Below are positions 1 through 6,286 of a stretch of 20,462 bases of DNA, in pieces (the first letter of the stretch is position 1; each line of letters opens with the position of its first letter). Source of the DNA: AC-69 sp035701505 (lineage in GTDB: Bacteria; Actinomycetota; UBA4738; HRBIN12). The notes below the pieces were generated by a model. It had not been told where the DNA came from and made no database searches. It saw only the letters and a program-made list of their open reading frames with translations. The stretch covers positions 1 through 20,462 of the forward strand of contig DASSSA010000055.1 in NCBI GenBank assembly GCA_035701505.1, in the 5' to 3' direction. The translations under genes were made by a program, and so were the position numbers.

Positions 1-534
1 GACGTTCGCGGCTCGAGCAAGCTCGCCAGGGAGATGTCGACGCTCGATTTCACCAGGCTCATGAACCACTTCTACAAGGTATCGAGCGAGGTTCTGATCG
101 AGCGCGATGCGATCATCGAGAAGTTCGTGGGCGACGAGGTCGTGGGGCTGTTCGTCCCGTTCATGACCGGTCAGGAGCACGCCAAGCGCGCGGTCGAGGC
201 AGCCGAGGAGCTGCTCCGCGCCACGGGCCACGGATCCACCGAAGGCCCCTGGGTTCCACTGGGAGCCGGTGTGCACACCGGCCCGGCATTCGTCGGCATC
301 GTCGGTTCCAACGAATCGAGCGACTTCACGGCGCTCGGCGACCCGGTCAACATCGCTGCGCACCTCGCGTCGCAGGCGGCGATCGGGGAGGTCCTCCTCA
401 GCGAGGAGGTTGCTGCCGGCGCGGGACTCCTGGATGCGGCTCTCGAGCACCGGTACGTTTCACTCAAGGGTCACCCGATCGACGCATTCGTCCTCTCCCT
501 GCCTCATCGGGCGACCCCAAGAGCGATGGGGTGA
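1..534 (+). CDS. class III adenylate/guanylate cyclase, C-terminal part (5' end outside window)
   Basis: The reading frame is open to the first base and begins inside the cyclase catalytic domain, so the N-terminus and any sensor domain are missing. Class III cyclases make cAMP or cGMP from ATP or GTP as dimers with two metal ions. Visible motifs are DVRGSS at the window edge (first metal Asp), KFVGDEVVGLF (base-contact Lys at 121-123, second metal Asp at 133-135), and FTALGDPVNIAAHLAS. In the last motif the base-selecting position is Thr, as in class IIIb enzymes, and the transition-state Asn is present, but the usual transition-state Arg is His (codon 361-363). About 40 residues follow the domain, so the cyclase lies at the C-terminus of its protein. 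The stop overlaps the GTG start of the exonuclease. Family assignment is firm; catalytic activity is less certain because of the Arg to His change. Confidence 0.9.
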   Translation, partial: DVRGSSKLAREMSTLDFTRLMNHFYKVSSEVLIERDAIIEKFVGDEVVGLFVPFMTGQEHAKRAVEAAEELLRATGHGSTEGPWVPLGAGVHTGPAFVGIVGSNESSDFTALGDPVNIAAHLASQAAIGEVLLSEEVAAGAGLLDAALEHRYVSLKGHPIDAFVLSLPHRATPRAMG

Positions 535-1448
535 AGCCCGTCAACGGCCTCACGCTCCTCGTCGACTCGGCCAGCCTGATCTATCGGGCGCTCTTCGCCG
601 TCCCCGACACGGTCAAGGCTCCCGACGGGACCCTGATCAACGCGGCCTACGGATTCCTCGGGATGCTCGAGGGCCTGGTGGCCGAGCACGATCCGGCGTT
701 CATCTGCTGTGCGGCCGATGACGACTGGCGACCGGAGTGGCGGGTCGAGCTCATCGACACCTACAAGGCGCATCGGGCGGAGCCGGGGAGCGCGCAGGAG
801 CAGGCGGAGGAGCTCCTGGCTCCCCAGATCCCGCTCATCCTCGAGATCCTCGCGGGGTGCGGGATCCAGGTGGTCGGGCATCCGGGCTACGAAGCCGAGG
901 ACGTCATCGGTACCATGGCCCAGCGCGCGCCCGGGCGGGTGGCCATCGTCTCCGGCGATCGGGATCTCTTCCAACTCGTGCGGGATCCGAACATCCTCGT
1001 GTTGTATCCACGGCGAGGCGTCTCCGAGGTGGACGTGGTCAACGAGACCTACATCGCAACCAAGTATCAGATCCCCGGTCGCGCGTATCGCGATTTCGCC
1101 GTGCTGCGCGGCGATCCCTCCGACGGGCTGCCGGGGGTCCGGGGGGTCGGGCCCAAGCTTGCGGCCGGCCTCCTGGCCCGATACGGGAGCCTCGACGGCA
1201 TCATCGAAGCGGCACGGGGATCCGATCAGGGGATCGCTCTCGGCAAGGTTCGTCGCGACCTCGACTACGTCGAGCGCGCCCTCAAGGTCGTGACCATCCC
1301 CACGGATCTGCCCATCCCGCAGGTCGACCTGACCCGCCCACGACGGGAGCCGAGCCCGACGGTCCTCTCCCTGGCCGAGCGATACGGGCTCGACGGCGCG
1401 CTCCGCCGCCTGGTGGCCGCGCTCACGTCGGCCCGGACCGGCCCGTGA
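531..1448 (+). CDS. stand-alone 5'-3' exonuclease (FEN/Pol I N-terminal type)
   Basis: This 305-residue protein matches the 5'-3' exonuclease domain of DNA polymerase I without a polymerase part, the size of stand-alone bacterial exonucleases. Such enzymes remove RNA primers and 5' flaps with two metal ions. The acidic residues appear in order: Asp12 in LLVDSAS, Asp63-65, Lys79/Arg82 in DTYKAHR, Glu121/Glu123/Asp124 in GYEAEDVIG, Asp143/Asp145 in SGDRDLFQ, and Asp195/Asp198 in RGDPSDGLPG. The last runs into a helix-hairpin-helix DNA clamp, PGVRGVGPKLAAGLL (201-215). The GTG start overlaps the cyclase stop as GTGA, so the two genes are probably translationally coupled. The link with a cyclase gene suggests only co-expression. 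All metal ligands are intact. Confidence 0.93.
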   Translation: MKPVNGLTLLVDSASLIYRALFAVPDTVKAPDGTLINAAYGFLGMLEGLVAEHDPAFICCAADDDWRPEWRVELIDTYKAHRAEPGSAQEQAEELLAPQIPLILEILAGCGIQVVGHPGYEAEDVIGTMAQRAPGRVAIVSGDRDLFQLVRDPNILVLYPRRGVSEVDVVNETYIATKYQIPGRAYRDFAVLRGDPSDGLPGVRGVGPKLAAGLLARYGSLDGIIEAARGSDQGIALGKVRRDLDYVERALKVVTIPTDLPIPQVDLTRPRREPSPTVLSLAERYGLDGALRRLVAALTSARTGP

Positions 1449-1482
1449 TCGACAGGCCCGAACCGGCATCCTCCCGACCTGG

Positions 1483-1609
1483 TAGCGTTGTCGATGAGGG
1501 CACCAATCGCGGTTGACGCTACGAGCAGTTCCCTCACTCCCGGCTGCTACGGCCGGCGCCCGAACGGCAGCTCTTAGGCCGGAACGGCGAAAGGAAGGAG
1601 GGATCGCAC
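1483..1609 (+). promoter_or_regulatory. candidate promoter and long 5' leader of the cold-shock gene
   Basis: A TAGCGT -10-like hexamer (1483-1488) would start transcription near 1494-1496 and give a leader of about 115 bases, as is common for cold-shock mRNAs. A TTGACG box at 1513-1518 has no good -10 at the normal distance. The leader holds a possible 27-codon ORF (ATG 1494, TAG 1575-1577), GC-rich self-complementary segments (GCTGC 1543-1547 with GCAGC 1567-1571), and an AAGGAGGG ribosome binding site just before the GTG start. The promoter position is inference. Confidence 0.4.
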
Positions 1610-1813
1610 GTGGCAACTGGAACCGTGAAGTGGTTCAGCTCTGAGAAGGGCTTCGGCTTCATCACTCCCGAGGACGGCTCCGCCGACGTGTTCGTGCATT
1701 TCAGCGCGATCGCCGGCGACGGATACCGCAACCTCGACGAGAACCAGCGGGTGGAATACGACGTGAGCCAGGGGCAGAAGGGCCCTCAGGCCGCGAACGT
1801 CCGCCCGGCCTAA
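1610..1813 (+). CDS. cspA: cold-shock domain protein (CspA family)
   Basis: This 67-residue protein is a complete single cold-shock domain. It binds single-stranded RNA and DNA and works as an RNA chaperone in the cytoplasm. RNP1 is KGFGFITP and RNP2 is VFVHFSAI, both intact, after the typical start GTVKWFSSEKGFGF. The GTG start at 1610 is fixed by the family's start and by a strong AAGGAGGG a few bases upstream. It has its own leader and is followed closely by a strong hairpin terminator, so it is probably monocistronic. Members of this family are often constitutive in actinobacteria, so cold induction is not implied. Confidence 0.96.
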   Translation: MATGTVKWFSSEKGFGFITPEDGSADVFVHFSAIAGDGYRNLDENQRVEYDVSQGQKGPQAANVRPA

Positions 1814-1833
1814 GGCGTCTTCGAACGTACCGC

Positions 1834-1859
1834 GAGGGCCCGGCACGAGCCGGGCCCTT
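1834..1859 (+). terminator. rho-independent-type terminator of the cold-shock gene
   Basis: An 11-bp stem (GAGGGCCCGGC with GCCGGGCCCTT, one G-T pair) closes a four-base ACGA loop 20 bases after the stop codon. The following bases (CGCATTTCC) hold only a short T run. The hairpin may also protect the end of the convergent propeller gene's transcript. Confidence 0.75.
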
Positions 1860-1899
1860 CGCATTTCCTGGATGGAAGCACACCACCGCCAGATAGTGG

Positions 1900-3336
1900 C
1901 TACGACTCGTCACCCAAGTTGGAATTGCCCTCCAGGAATCCAGTCGAGGCGACTTCACCCTCGTGGGGGCCGTGGTACTTCAGCACGAAGAGCCCGTTCC
2001 TGATGTCCACGACGTAGATCAGGCCGTCCTTGACGATCGGATAACTCCACATGACGGCGTGGTCGGGGCCCGAGCTGAGCGCAGGGTCCTCCGTAGCCAC
2101 GGAACCCAGTGGTTCCGGGACGAAGGCCGCCAACTGCGTGGGTCGAGCCGGGTCGACGGTGGAGAAGAGCTGGATTCCCGCGCTGTGCCAGGTGACCAGC
2201 GCCAGGTGCTCGGTGACCGTGGGATTGTGCGAGGAGAAGCTCGACCCCATGTTCCGATCCCCGCTCACCCCGTCGCAGTACGCCTCCTCGTTGTACGGCG
2301 CCACCCGGTACTCCGAGACAACGTAGGGACTGCGCTCGTCGGTCACGTCGATCAGATGGACCCAGCCCCAGGGACACCCCTCGTCTGGCCCGATCCCCCC
2401 GTAGACCTCGTCGGTGGTGAGCACCAGGTCGCGGCCGGGAACCTTTACCGCACTGTGCGGTCCCGGCCCCGCCCATCGGACCCGCCTGGTCAATGGCGTG
2501 ACCAGATGGATGTCGGGCGCCGGGAGTCCCTTCGCCACTTCGGAGGTGTCGAGCACGAAGAACCCCGCCGTGAGGAAGGCGAGGTATGCGCGAGTCCCGT
2601 CGGGCGATACCGAAAGGGAATGGAGCTCGTCGTTCGGTCCTAGGTCAGGAAACGCGGTCGACCACGAGGCCACCTCCCGGTACGCGCCCTCCCGGGCGCT
2701 CGAGATGTCGGTCACGAGGAGGTCCCCACCGAAATAGCCCGGCGTCGACAGATAGAGAAGCGCCCGGCTCTGATCGTTCGGGTCCTGCCACAGGAAGAAC
2801 TCGTGGGGCGTCCGTTGGGGGTGGTAGGTGGACACGAGCACGGGCTTCGCGGCTCGCTTCCCGCCGATGTCGTAGAACCGTACGGTGGGCTGCAAGGGGG
2901 AGCCGCGGCAGTCGTGGATGAGGGGATCGCATCTGAAGTTGAGGACGAGGAGCAAGTGCTTCCTCGGCCAGATCCTGAGCTCGCGCGAGGTCTCGCTGGG
3001 GTTGCCCTCGTCCGGCGGGCCGATCTCCCCCACGACCTTCGGGCGCCCCGGATCGTGGATGTCCACCACGAGGACTCCGGCGTGCGGGTGGCCCTTCGAG
3101 CCATCCGTGCGGCTGCCGACGTAGGCGAAGTCGTTCCACACCGCGAGCCCTGCATTCATCCCACGATGGAAGAGCGGATCTTGACCTACCACGGTAAGCG
3201 AGCCGGGAAGCTGCGGTGGCGTGGCAGACTGGCGCGGGGAAGGATCGTCGGGAACTGCGCCGGTACACGCGGTGAGAAGCGCCGCGAGCACCCACGGCCC
3301 CAGGCGGCTCAAGCGCTCCGCGCGCGCTTCGATCAT
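1900..3336 (-). CDS. secreted beta-propeller lipoprotein with LVIVD-type repeats
   Basis: The 478-residue product begins with a short basic segment, a hydrophobic stretch (residues about 12-22) and the lipobox LLTAC, with Cys24 as the lipidation site, so it should sit on the outer face of the cell membrane. I chose ATG 3336 because GGAGGGGG lies 8 bases upstream and this places the lipobox correctly; the frame stays open to 3381. The mature part has repeated strands of the form 'gVLVVDIHDPGRPKVVGEI' and 'LIDVTDERSPYVVSEYRV', typical of LVIVD-repeat propellers. It has conserved His motifs (PHEFFLW, ELHSLSVSPDG, GPHSAVKV, SSHNPTV) and resembles the selenium-binding-protein-like propellers. Its substrate is unknown. 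It lies 67 bases downstream of the nucleotidyltransferase on the same strand and converges with the cold-shock gene. Confidence 0.8.
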   Translation of the reverse strand: MIEARAERLSRLGPWVLAALLTACTGAVPDDPSPRQSATPPQLPGSLTVVGQDPLFHRGMNAGLAVWNDFAYVGSRTDGSKGHPHAGVLVVDIHDPGRPKVVGEIGPPDEGNPSETSRELRIWPRKHLLLVLNFRCDPLIHDCRGSPLQPTVRFYDIGGKRAAKPVLVSTYHPQRTPHEFFLWQDPNDQSRALLYLSTPGYFGGDLLVTDISSAREGAYREVASWSTAFPDLGPNDELHSLSVSPDGTRAYLAFLTAGFFVLDTSEVAKGLPAPDIHLVTPLTRRVRWAGPGPHSAVKVPGRDLVLTTDEVYGGIGPDEGCPWGWVHLIDVTDERSPYVVSEYRVAPYNEEAYCDGVSGDRNMGSSFSSHNPTVTEHLALVTWHSAGIQLFSTVDPARPTQLAAFVPEPLGSVATEDPALSSGPDHAVMWSYPIVKDGLIYVVDIRNGLFVLKYHGPHEGEVASTGFLEGNSNLGDES

Positions 3337-3403
3337 CTCGAGCACCCCCTCCGATGCCGACGATGGCACCCGAACCGTCACCGGTAAAGCCGGCTTGCGG
3401 CAC

Positions 3404-3910
3404 CTACGGGTGATCCTCCTCGGCCTCGTCCAGGATGCGGCGGAGCACAGGGAGCACCACCCGGTCCTTCTCCCGCCCTGCGGCCTCCTTCGACCTGATC
3501 ACGTCGGCCAGGGACGCCACATCGACATCGACGCCGAGGATCTTCAAGTGCAGGGCATCGCGCGACAGGTCCTCGTACCCAGCCGTGCCACTCGGCTCGA
3601 ATGTCAGATCCAACCGACCGTGATCGGTCACGAGGTTCCACATGTCCGCGCCGCCCAGCGAGGCGGCATCGTGGTCGAAGGCAAGGCCTGCCGGCTCGCT
3701 CGCGGTCCAGACCCGCGCGTGCATCGACTCCAACGCCGCCGACAGGCGCTCCAGATTCTCCTTGGACCACTCCGGGACCACGTCGACGTCGGTCGTTAGA
3801 TAAGGAGAGCCGTAGATCACGGCGGCGAAACCACCAACGAGTACGAACCGGACGCCGTGCTCTCTGAGGACGGCCAATATCCGCTCTGGCGCGAGCTCGG
3901 GCTCAGCCAC
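3404..3910 (-). CDS. nucleotidyltransferase of the AbiEii/MNT-like superfamily (candidate toxin)
   Basis: This 168-residue protein carries the polymerase-beta-type nucleotidyltransferase signature VLVGGFAAVIYG followed by TTDVDVV: Gly26-Gly27, Asp41 and Asp43, with a third acidic residue in GRLDLTFEP (Asp101). These residues bind two metals and a nucleotide triphosphate, so the fold is probably active. Related proteins next to small DNA-binding proteins act as toxins that modify tRNA or proteins; the target here cannot be read from sequence. The GTG start overlaps the last 8 bases of the upstream XRE gene, so the pair is tightly coupled. It could instead be a housekeeping nucleotidyltransferase of unknown role; the toxin reading rests on context. 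Confidence 0.8.
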   Translation of the reverse strand: MAEPELAPERILAVLREHGVRFVLVGGFAAVIYGSPYLTTDVDVVPEWSKENLERLSAALESMHARVWTASEPAGLAFDHDAASLGGADMWNLVTDHGRLDLTFEPSGTAGYEDLSRDALHLKILGVDVDVASLADVIRSKEAAGREKDRVVLPVLRRILDEAEEDHP

Positions 3911-4226
3911 CGCGGCTCGCTGCGGCCGCTCGGCCGGCCCTGGCGAAACGGAGCGCCGCCTGGTGCTGGCGAACCCGCGAGTCGACGTCGAGGGCCAGGT
4001 TCGACCGGGCCACCGACCAGTCCGAGTCGTCGATCGGCGCCAGCCGGACCTGGAGGTCCAGCCCGCACGCCCGGATCAGCTGCCCCAGGCGCTCGGCGGT
4101 GGGCTCAGTCCGGCCCCGCTCGACCCGAGCGATCGCGGACTGCGTAGTCCCTACCCGGTGGGCCAGCTCGACTTGAGTCAACCCGGCTCTTCGCCGGGCC
4201 TCCTTGATCAGCACTCCGCCGCTCAT
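3903..4226 (-). CDS. XRE-family helix-turn-helix regulator (candidate antitoxin)
   Basis: The 107-residue product has a Cro/C1-type helix-turn-helix at residues 6-58 (IKEARRRAGLTQVELAHRVG, then QSAIARVERGRTEPTAERL). A C-terminal arm (about 70-107) is rich in Arg and Ala and may contact the nucleotidyltransferase encoded by the overlapping next gene. The ATG start has no Shine-Dalgarno sequence. Instead a TATACT hexamer lies exactly 6 bases upstream, which predicts a leaderless mRNA, and overlapping inverted repeats cover that promoter, as expected for autorepression. The likely role is repression of its own operon and, if this is a toxin-antitoxin pair, neutralisation of the partner. The DNA-binding assignment is strong and the antitoxin role is inferred. 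Confidence 0.85.
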   Translation of the reverse strand: MSGGVLIKEARRRAGLTQVELAHRVGTTQSAIARVERGRTEPTAERLGQLIRACGLDLQVRLAPIDDSDWSVARSNLALDVDSRVRQHQAALRFARAGRAAAASRGG

Positions 4227-4230
4227 GGAG

Positions 4231-4256
4231 GCAGTATAGCATTACTGCTATATTAT
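4231..4256 (-). promoter_or_regulatory. autoregulatory operator and leaderless promoter of the XRE operon
   Basis: Two overlapping inverted repeats occupy this short AT-rich island: TATAGCA/TGCTATA (4235-4241 and 4246-4252, 4-base spacer) and GCAGTA/TACTGC (4231-4236 and 4243-4248, 6-base spacer). On the minus strand TATACT (4238-4233) is a -10 element 6 bases before the ATG. On the plus strand TATTAT (4251-4256) could serve the divergent VOC gene, so one bound regulator could control both directions. The repeats are read directly; binding is inferred. Confidence 0.65.
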
Positions 4257-4298
4257 CTCCGTGACGCCCCCTGGGAGGGCGCTAGGCTCGGGTCTGAC

Positions 4299-4718
4299 AT
4301 GGAACAACGCGTCAGCCTCATCACCCTCGGCGTCCGGGAGCTCGACCGGTCCCGGCGGTTCTACGAGGCGCTTGGCTGGAAGACCGGGGCTGCGCCGAGT
4401 GACGACGTCGTCTTCTTCCAAGCAGGCGGGTTCATCCTGGCGCTGTGGGATCGGGCCAGGCTCGCAGAGGACAGCGGGGTCCAGGACGGCGGTGGCTGGG
4501 GCGGCGTCACGCTCGCGTACAACGTGAGCTCGCCCCCTGAGGTCGACGCGGTCATCGAGGAGGCCCGGGAGGCTGGAGCAACGATCGCGCGGGAAGGGGG
4601 AGCGACCTTCTGGGGCGGGTATTCGGGGGTGTTCGTCGATCCCGACGGTCACCCCTGGGAGGTGGCCCACAACCCCGCCTGGACGCTGCACGAGGACGGC
4701 ACGATCAGGCTCGAGTAG
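4299..4718 (+). CDS. VOC-superfamily protein (glyoxalase/bleomycin-resistance fold)
   Basis: The 139-residue protein shows the two beta-alpha-beta-beta-beta modules of the VOC fold: VSLITLGVRELDRSRRFYEALGW at the N-terminus and GVFVDPDGHPWEVAHNPAW near the C-terminus. The C-terminal metal-ligand Glu (Glu121, in HPWEV) is present, but the first-module His usual in glyoxalases is Ile/Thr in SLITLGV, so classical lactoylglutathione lyase activity is unlikely. The ATG is chosen from the family start; the frame is open far upstream through the antisense XRE gene. A TAGGCT hexamer at 4283-4288 would give an almost leaderless transcript. It is divergent from the XRE cassette and the substrate is unknown. 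Confidence 0.85.
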   Translation: MEQRVSLITLGVRELDRSRRFYEALGWKTGAAPSDDVVFFQAGGFILALWDRARLAEDSGVQDGGGWGGVTLAYNVSSPPEVDAVIEEAREAGATIAREGGATFWGGYSGVFVDPDGHPWEVAHNPAWTLHEDGTIRLE

Positions 4719-4792
4719 GACCTATCGGCGTGTGCTCGGCCGCCGTCGGCTACCTCGCGGTGAGACGGCCAGCGTGAAGGATCCCAGGACGG

Positions 4793-5113
4793 CTACATCA
4801 CCTCGAAGGTCTCGTACACCGAGATCTTGGCGCCGCCCTGAAGGACCGGGCAGTCCTGGGACATCGTGACCGCCTCGTCGAGCGAGTTCGCCTGGATGAT
4901 CGAGTACCCGCTCGCGGGTGATCCGGCGGGACCATCCGTGACCTTTCCCATCGGGTCGATCGTCTTGGCCCGCTCGGTGAATGGGTTGCCCCCGTCCTTC
5001 AGGGCCGGACCGAGGTTCTCCATCCAGACGTTCCACGCTTTCATGACGTCGGCCTGCTCGGCCTCGGTCTCCGGCATCTTGCCGCCGCTATAGAGCAATA
5101 GGTAGTCGGCCAT
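4793..5113 (-). CDS. YCII-related (DGPF-type) protein
   Basis: This 106-residue protein starts MADYLLLYSGG and contains a TDGPAGSPASGYSIIQANSLDEAVTMSQDCP stretch, here listed by its key parts: the DGP turn (DGPA rather than DGPF), the strand GYSII, and the helix 'LDEAV'. This is the ferredoxin-like YCII fold, found as small cytoplasmic proteins of mostly unknown activity. GGGAGGGG lies just upstream of the ATG, and TAGGAT (5147-5152, minus strand) is a plausible -10. It converges with the VOC gene, with 74 bases between stops and no clear terminator. Many relatives sit next to ECF sigma genes; here a sigma gene lies about 700 bases away, divergent and with another gene between. Confidence 0.85.
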   Translation of the reverse strand: MADYLLLYSGGKMPETEAEQADVMKAWNVWMENLGPALKDGGNPFTERAKTIDPMGKVTDGPAGSPASGYSIIQANSLDEAVTMSQDCPVLQGGAKISVYETFEVM

Positions 5114-5146
5114 CTTCCCCTCCCTTTCGGGGTTGCGGAAGCCAGC

Positions 5147-5152
5147 ATCCTA
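5147..5152 (-). promoter_or_regulatory. candidate -10 element of the YCII gene
   Basis: TAGGAT on the minus strand would start transcription about 27 bases before the ATG, leaving room for the GGGAGGGG ribosome binding site. No clear -35 was found. Support is by motif and position only. Confidence 0.35.
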
Positions 5153-5251
5153 CTCCTCCTCTCGGGAAGTTTCCGAGGCCGCTGGCTCGGGATGGAAGCG
5201 AAGAGCCGAGTGATGTATCAACGAGCCGAGGCTTCCCAAGGGAGGACGAAC

Positions 5252-5671
5252 ATGCTTGGAGAGGCGCTTCTGTCGAGCGACGCGCGGAACACCGCCGGGA
5301 TCCTGTTGATCGCGATCGTCGCCGTGGAGTTCGGCGGGACCTACATGTTGCGGATCGTCCGTGGACGAGAATCCGTGACCGGCTTCCAGCATGCGTTCGC
5401 TCGGGCCGGGCACGCGCACGCGGGCGTCCTGGTCACCTTGTCCCTGGTGTGCCTGATCCTCGTCGGGGCGGCGGACGTGAGCGGGCTGTGGGGGACGCTC
5501 GCGAGAAGCGGGGTTCCCCTCGCCGCGATCCTCATGCCCGCGGGTTTCTTCTTCTCCTCCATGGGCCGCGGTGCCACCCAGCCCAACCGGCTGATCTGGT
5601 TGCTCTATGCCGGCGCAGTGTCGCTCGCACTCGGCGTGACCTCGCTCGGCATCGGCCTGCTCACGGCCTGA
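5252..5671 (+). CDS. small integral membrane protein, four predicted helices
   Basis: The 139-residue product has four hydrophobic segments: about 14-32 (TAGILLIAIVAVEFGGTYML), 55-75 (GVLVTLSLVCLILVGAADV), 88-103 (GVPLAAILMPAGFFFSS) and 115-137 (LIWLLYAGAVSLALGVTSLG). Between the first two lies FARAGHAHAGVLV, a His-x-His motif at a membrane edge that could bind metal or haem. ATG 5252 is preferred over the upstream in-frame ATG 5192 because AAGGGAGG ends 6 bases before it. I recognise no named family beyond a conserved actinobacterial-type membrane protein. It lies between the divergent YCII gene and the sigma operon, about 120 bases before the latter. Confidence 0.7.
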   Translation: MLGEALLSSDARNTAGILLIAIVAVEFGGTYMLRIVRGRESVTGFQHAFARAGHAHAGVLVTLSLVCLILVGAADVSGLWGTLARSGVPLAAILMPAGFFFSSMGRGATQPNRLIWLLYAGAVSLALGVTSLGIGLLTA

Positions 5672-5791
5672 GGGGCAGGCGCCAGCGGAGTCGACCAACG
5701 AGGCCGGGTAAACGTTCCTGCTCCCTTCGGGCTCTGTAGCTGTGGGATGGGAGGGCGAGAGCCTACAGTGCCAGAGGTGGAGGGCCGTCCG

Positions 5792-6286
5792 GTGGCATCT
5801 CGCGATCTCAGCGAGCGTGTCGAGCGCGACATCGAGCGCCTGTATCGAGATTCGGCCCCGCAGTTGTGGCGCGCCATCTACGGGTTCGCCGGAGGCCGGC
5901 GGCACTTGGCCGAGGACGCCGTGGCCGAGGCGTTCGCCCGGGCGATCGAACGGGCGCGCGAGATCCGCGACCCGCTGGCCTGGATCTATCGCACGGCCTT
6001 CCGGATCGCCACCGGTGAGCTGCAACGAGAGCGACGTGGCCCGCCGGCACTCCCTGACCCCGTCCCGGGCATCGATCCGGCCGAGGTGCAGGACGTCCTC
6101 TCGGCACTGTGGACCTTGTCGCCGAACCAACGGGCTGCGGTGCTCCTTCATGACCAGGAGGGGTTCACCGCCCCTGAGGTCGGGCGGTTGATCGGCATCT
6201 CGCCGGCCACGGTCAGGGTGCACCTGTTCCGGGGGCGACGGCGGCTCCGGGACGTCCTGGGAAACGAGGAGGACGGTGATGACTGA
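5792..6286 (+). CDS. RNA polymerase sigma factor, ECF subfamily (sigma-70 family)
   Basis: The product has the two-domain layout of ECF sigma factors. Region 2 runs from ERLYRDSAPQLWRAIYGFAGG to AEDAVAEAFARAI and RDPLAWIYRTAFRIA. Region 4 contains ALWTLSPNQRAAVLLHDQEGFTAPEVGRLIG and the recognition helix ISPATVRVHLFRGRRRLR. GTG 5792 is preferred because GGAGGG lies 7 bases upstream, giving 164 residues; ATG 5747 in the same frame adds 15 residues but lacks a ribosome binding site. It directs RNA polymerase to a stress or envelope regulon that cannot be read here. Its stop overlaps the next gene, a membrane protein likely to be its anti-sigma factor. An AACGTT at 5710-5715 could be an ECF-type -35 for autoregulation, but this is weak. 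Confidence 0.92.
   Translation: MASRDLSERVERDIERLYRDSAPQLWRAIYGFAGGRRHLAEDAVAEAFARAIERAREIRDPLAWIYRTAFRIATGELQRERRGPPALPDPVPGIDPAEVQDVLSALWTLSPNQRAAVLLHDQEGFTAPEVGRLIGISPATVRVHLFRGRRRLRDVLGNEEDGDD

Noticed and set aside
504..1616. 370-codon open frame on the minus strand
   Set aside because: It is antisense to the exonuclease, whose catalytic residues are all present on the plus strand.
3403..4260. The XRE/nucleotidyltransferase pair as part of a prophage or mobile island
   Set aside because: No integrase, transposase, tRNA end or flanking repeats are visible, and the base composition of the genes resembles the neighbours.
4793..6286. A YCII gene near an ECF sigma gene as an ECF42-type (DGPF) system
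   Set aside because: ECF42 sigma factors carry a long C-terminal extension; this one is only about 164 residues, the genes are divergent and another gene lies between. The sigma gene is instead overlapped by a membrane protein.
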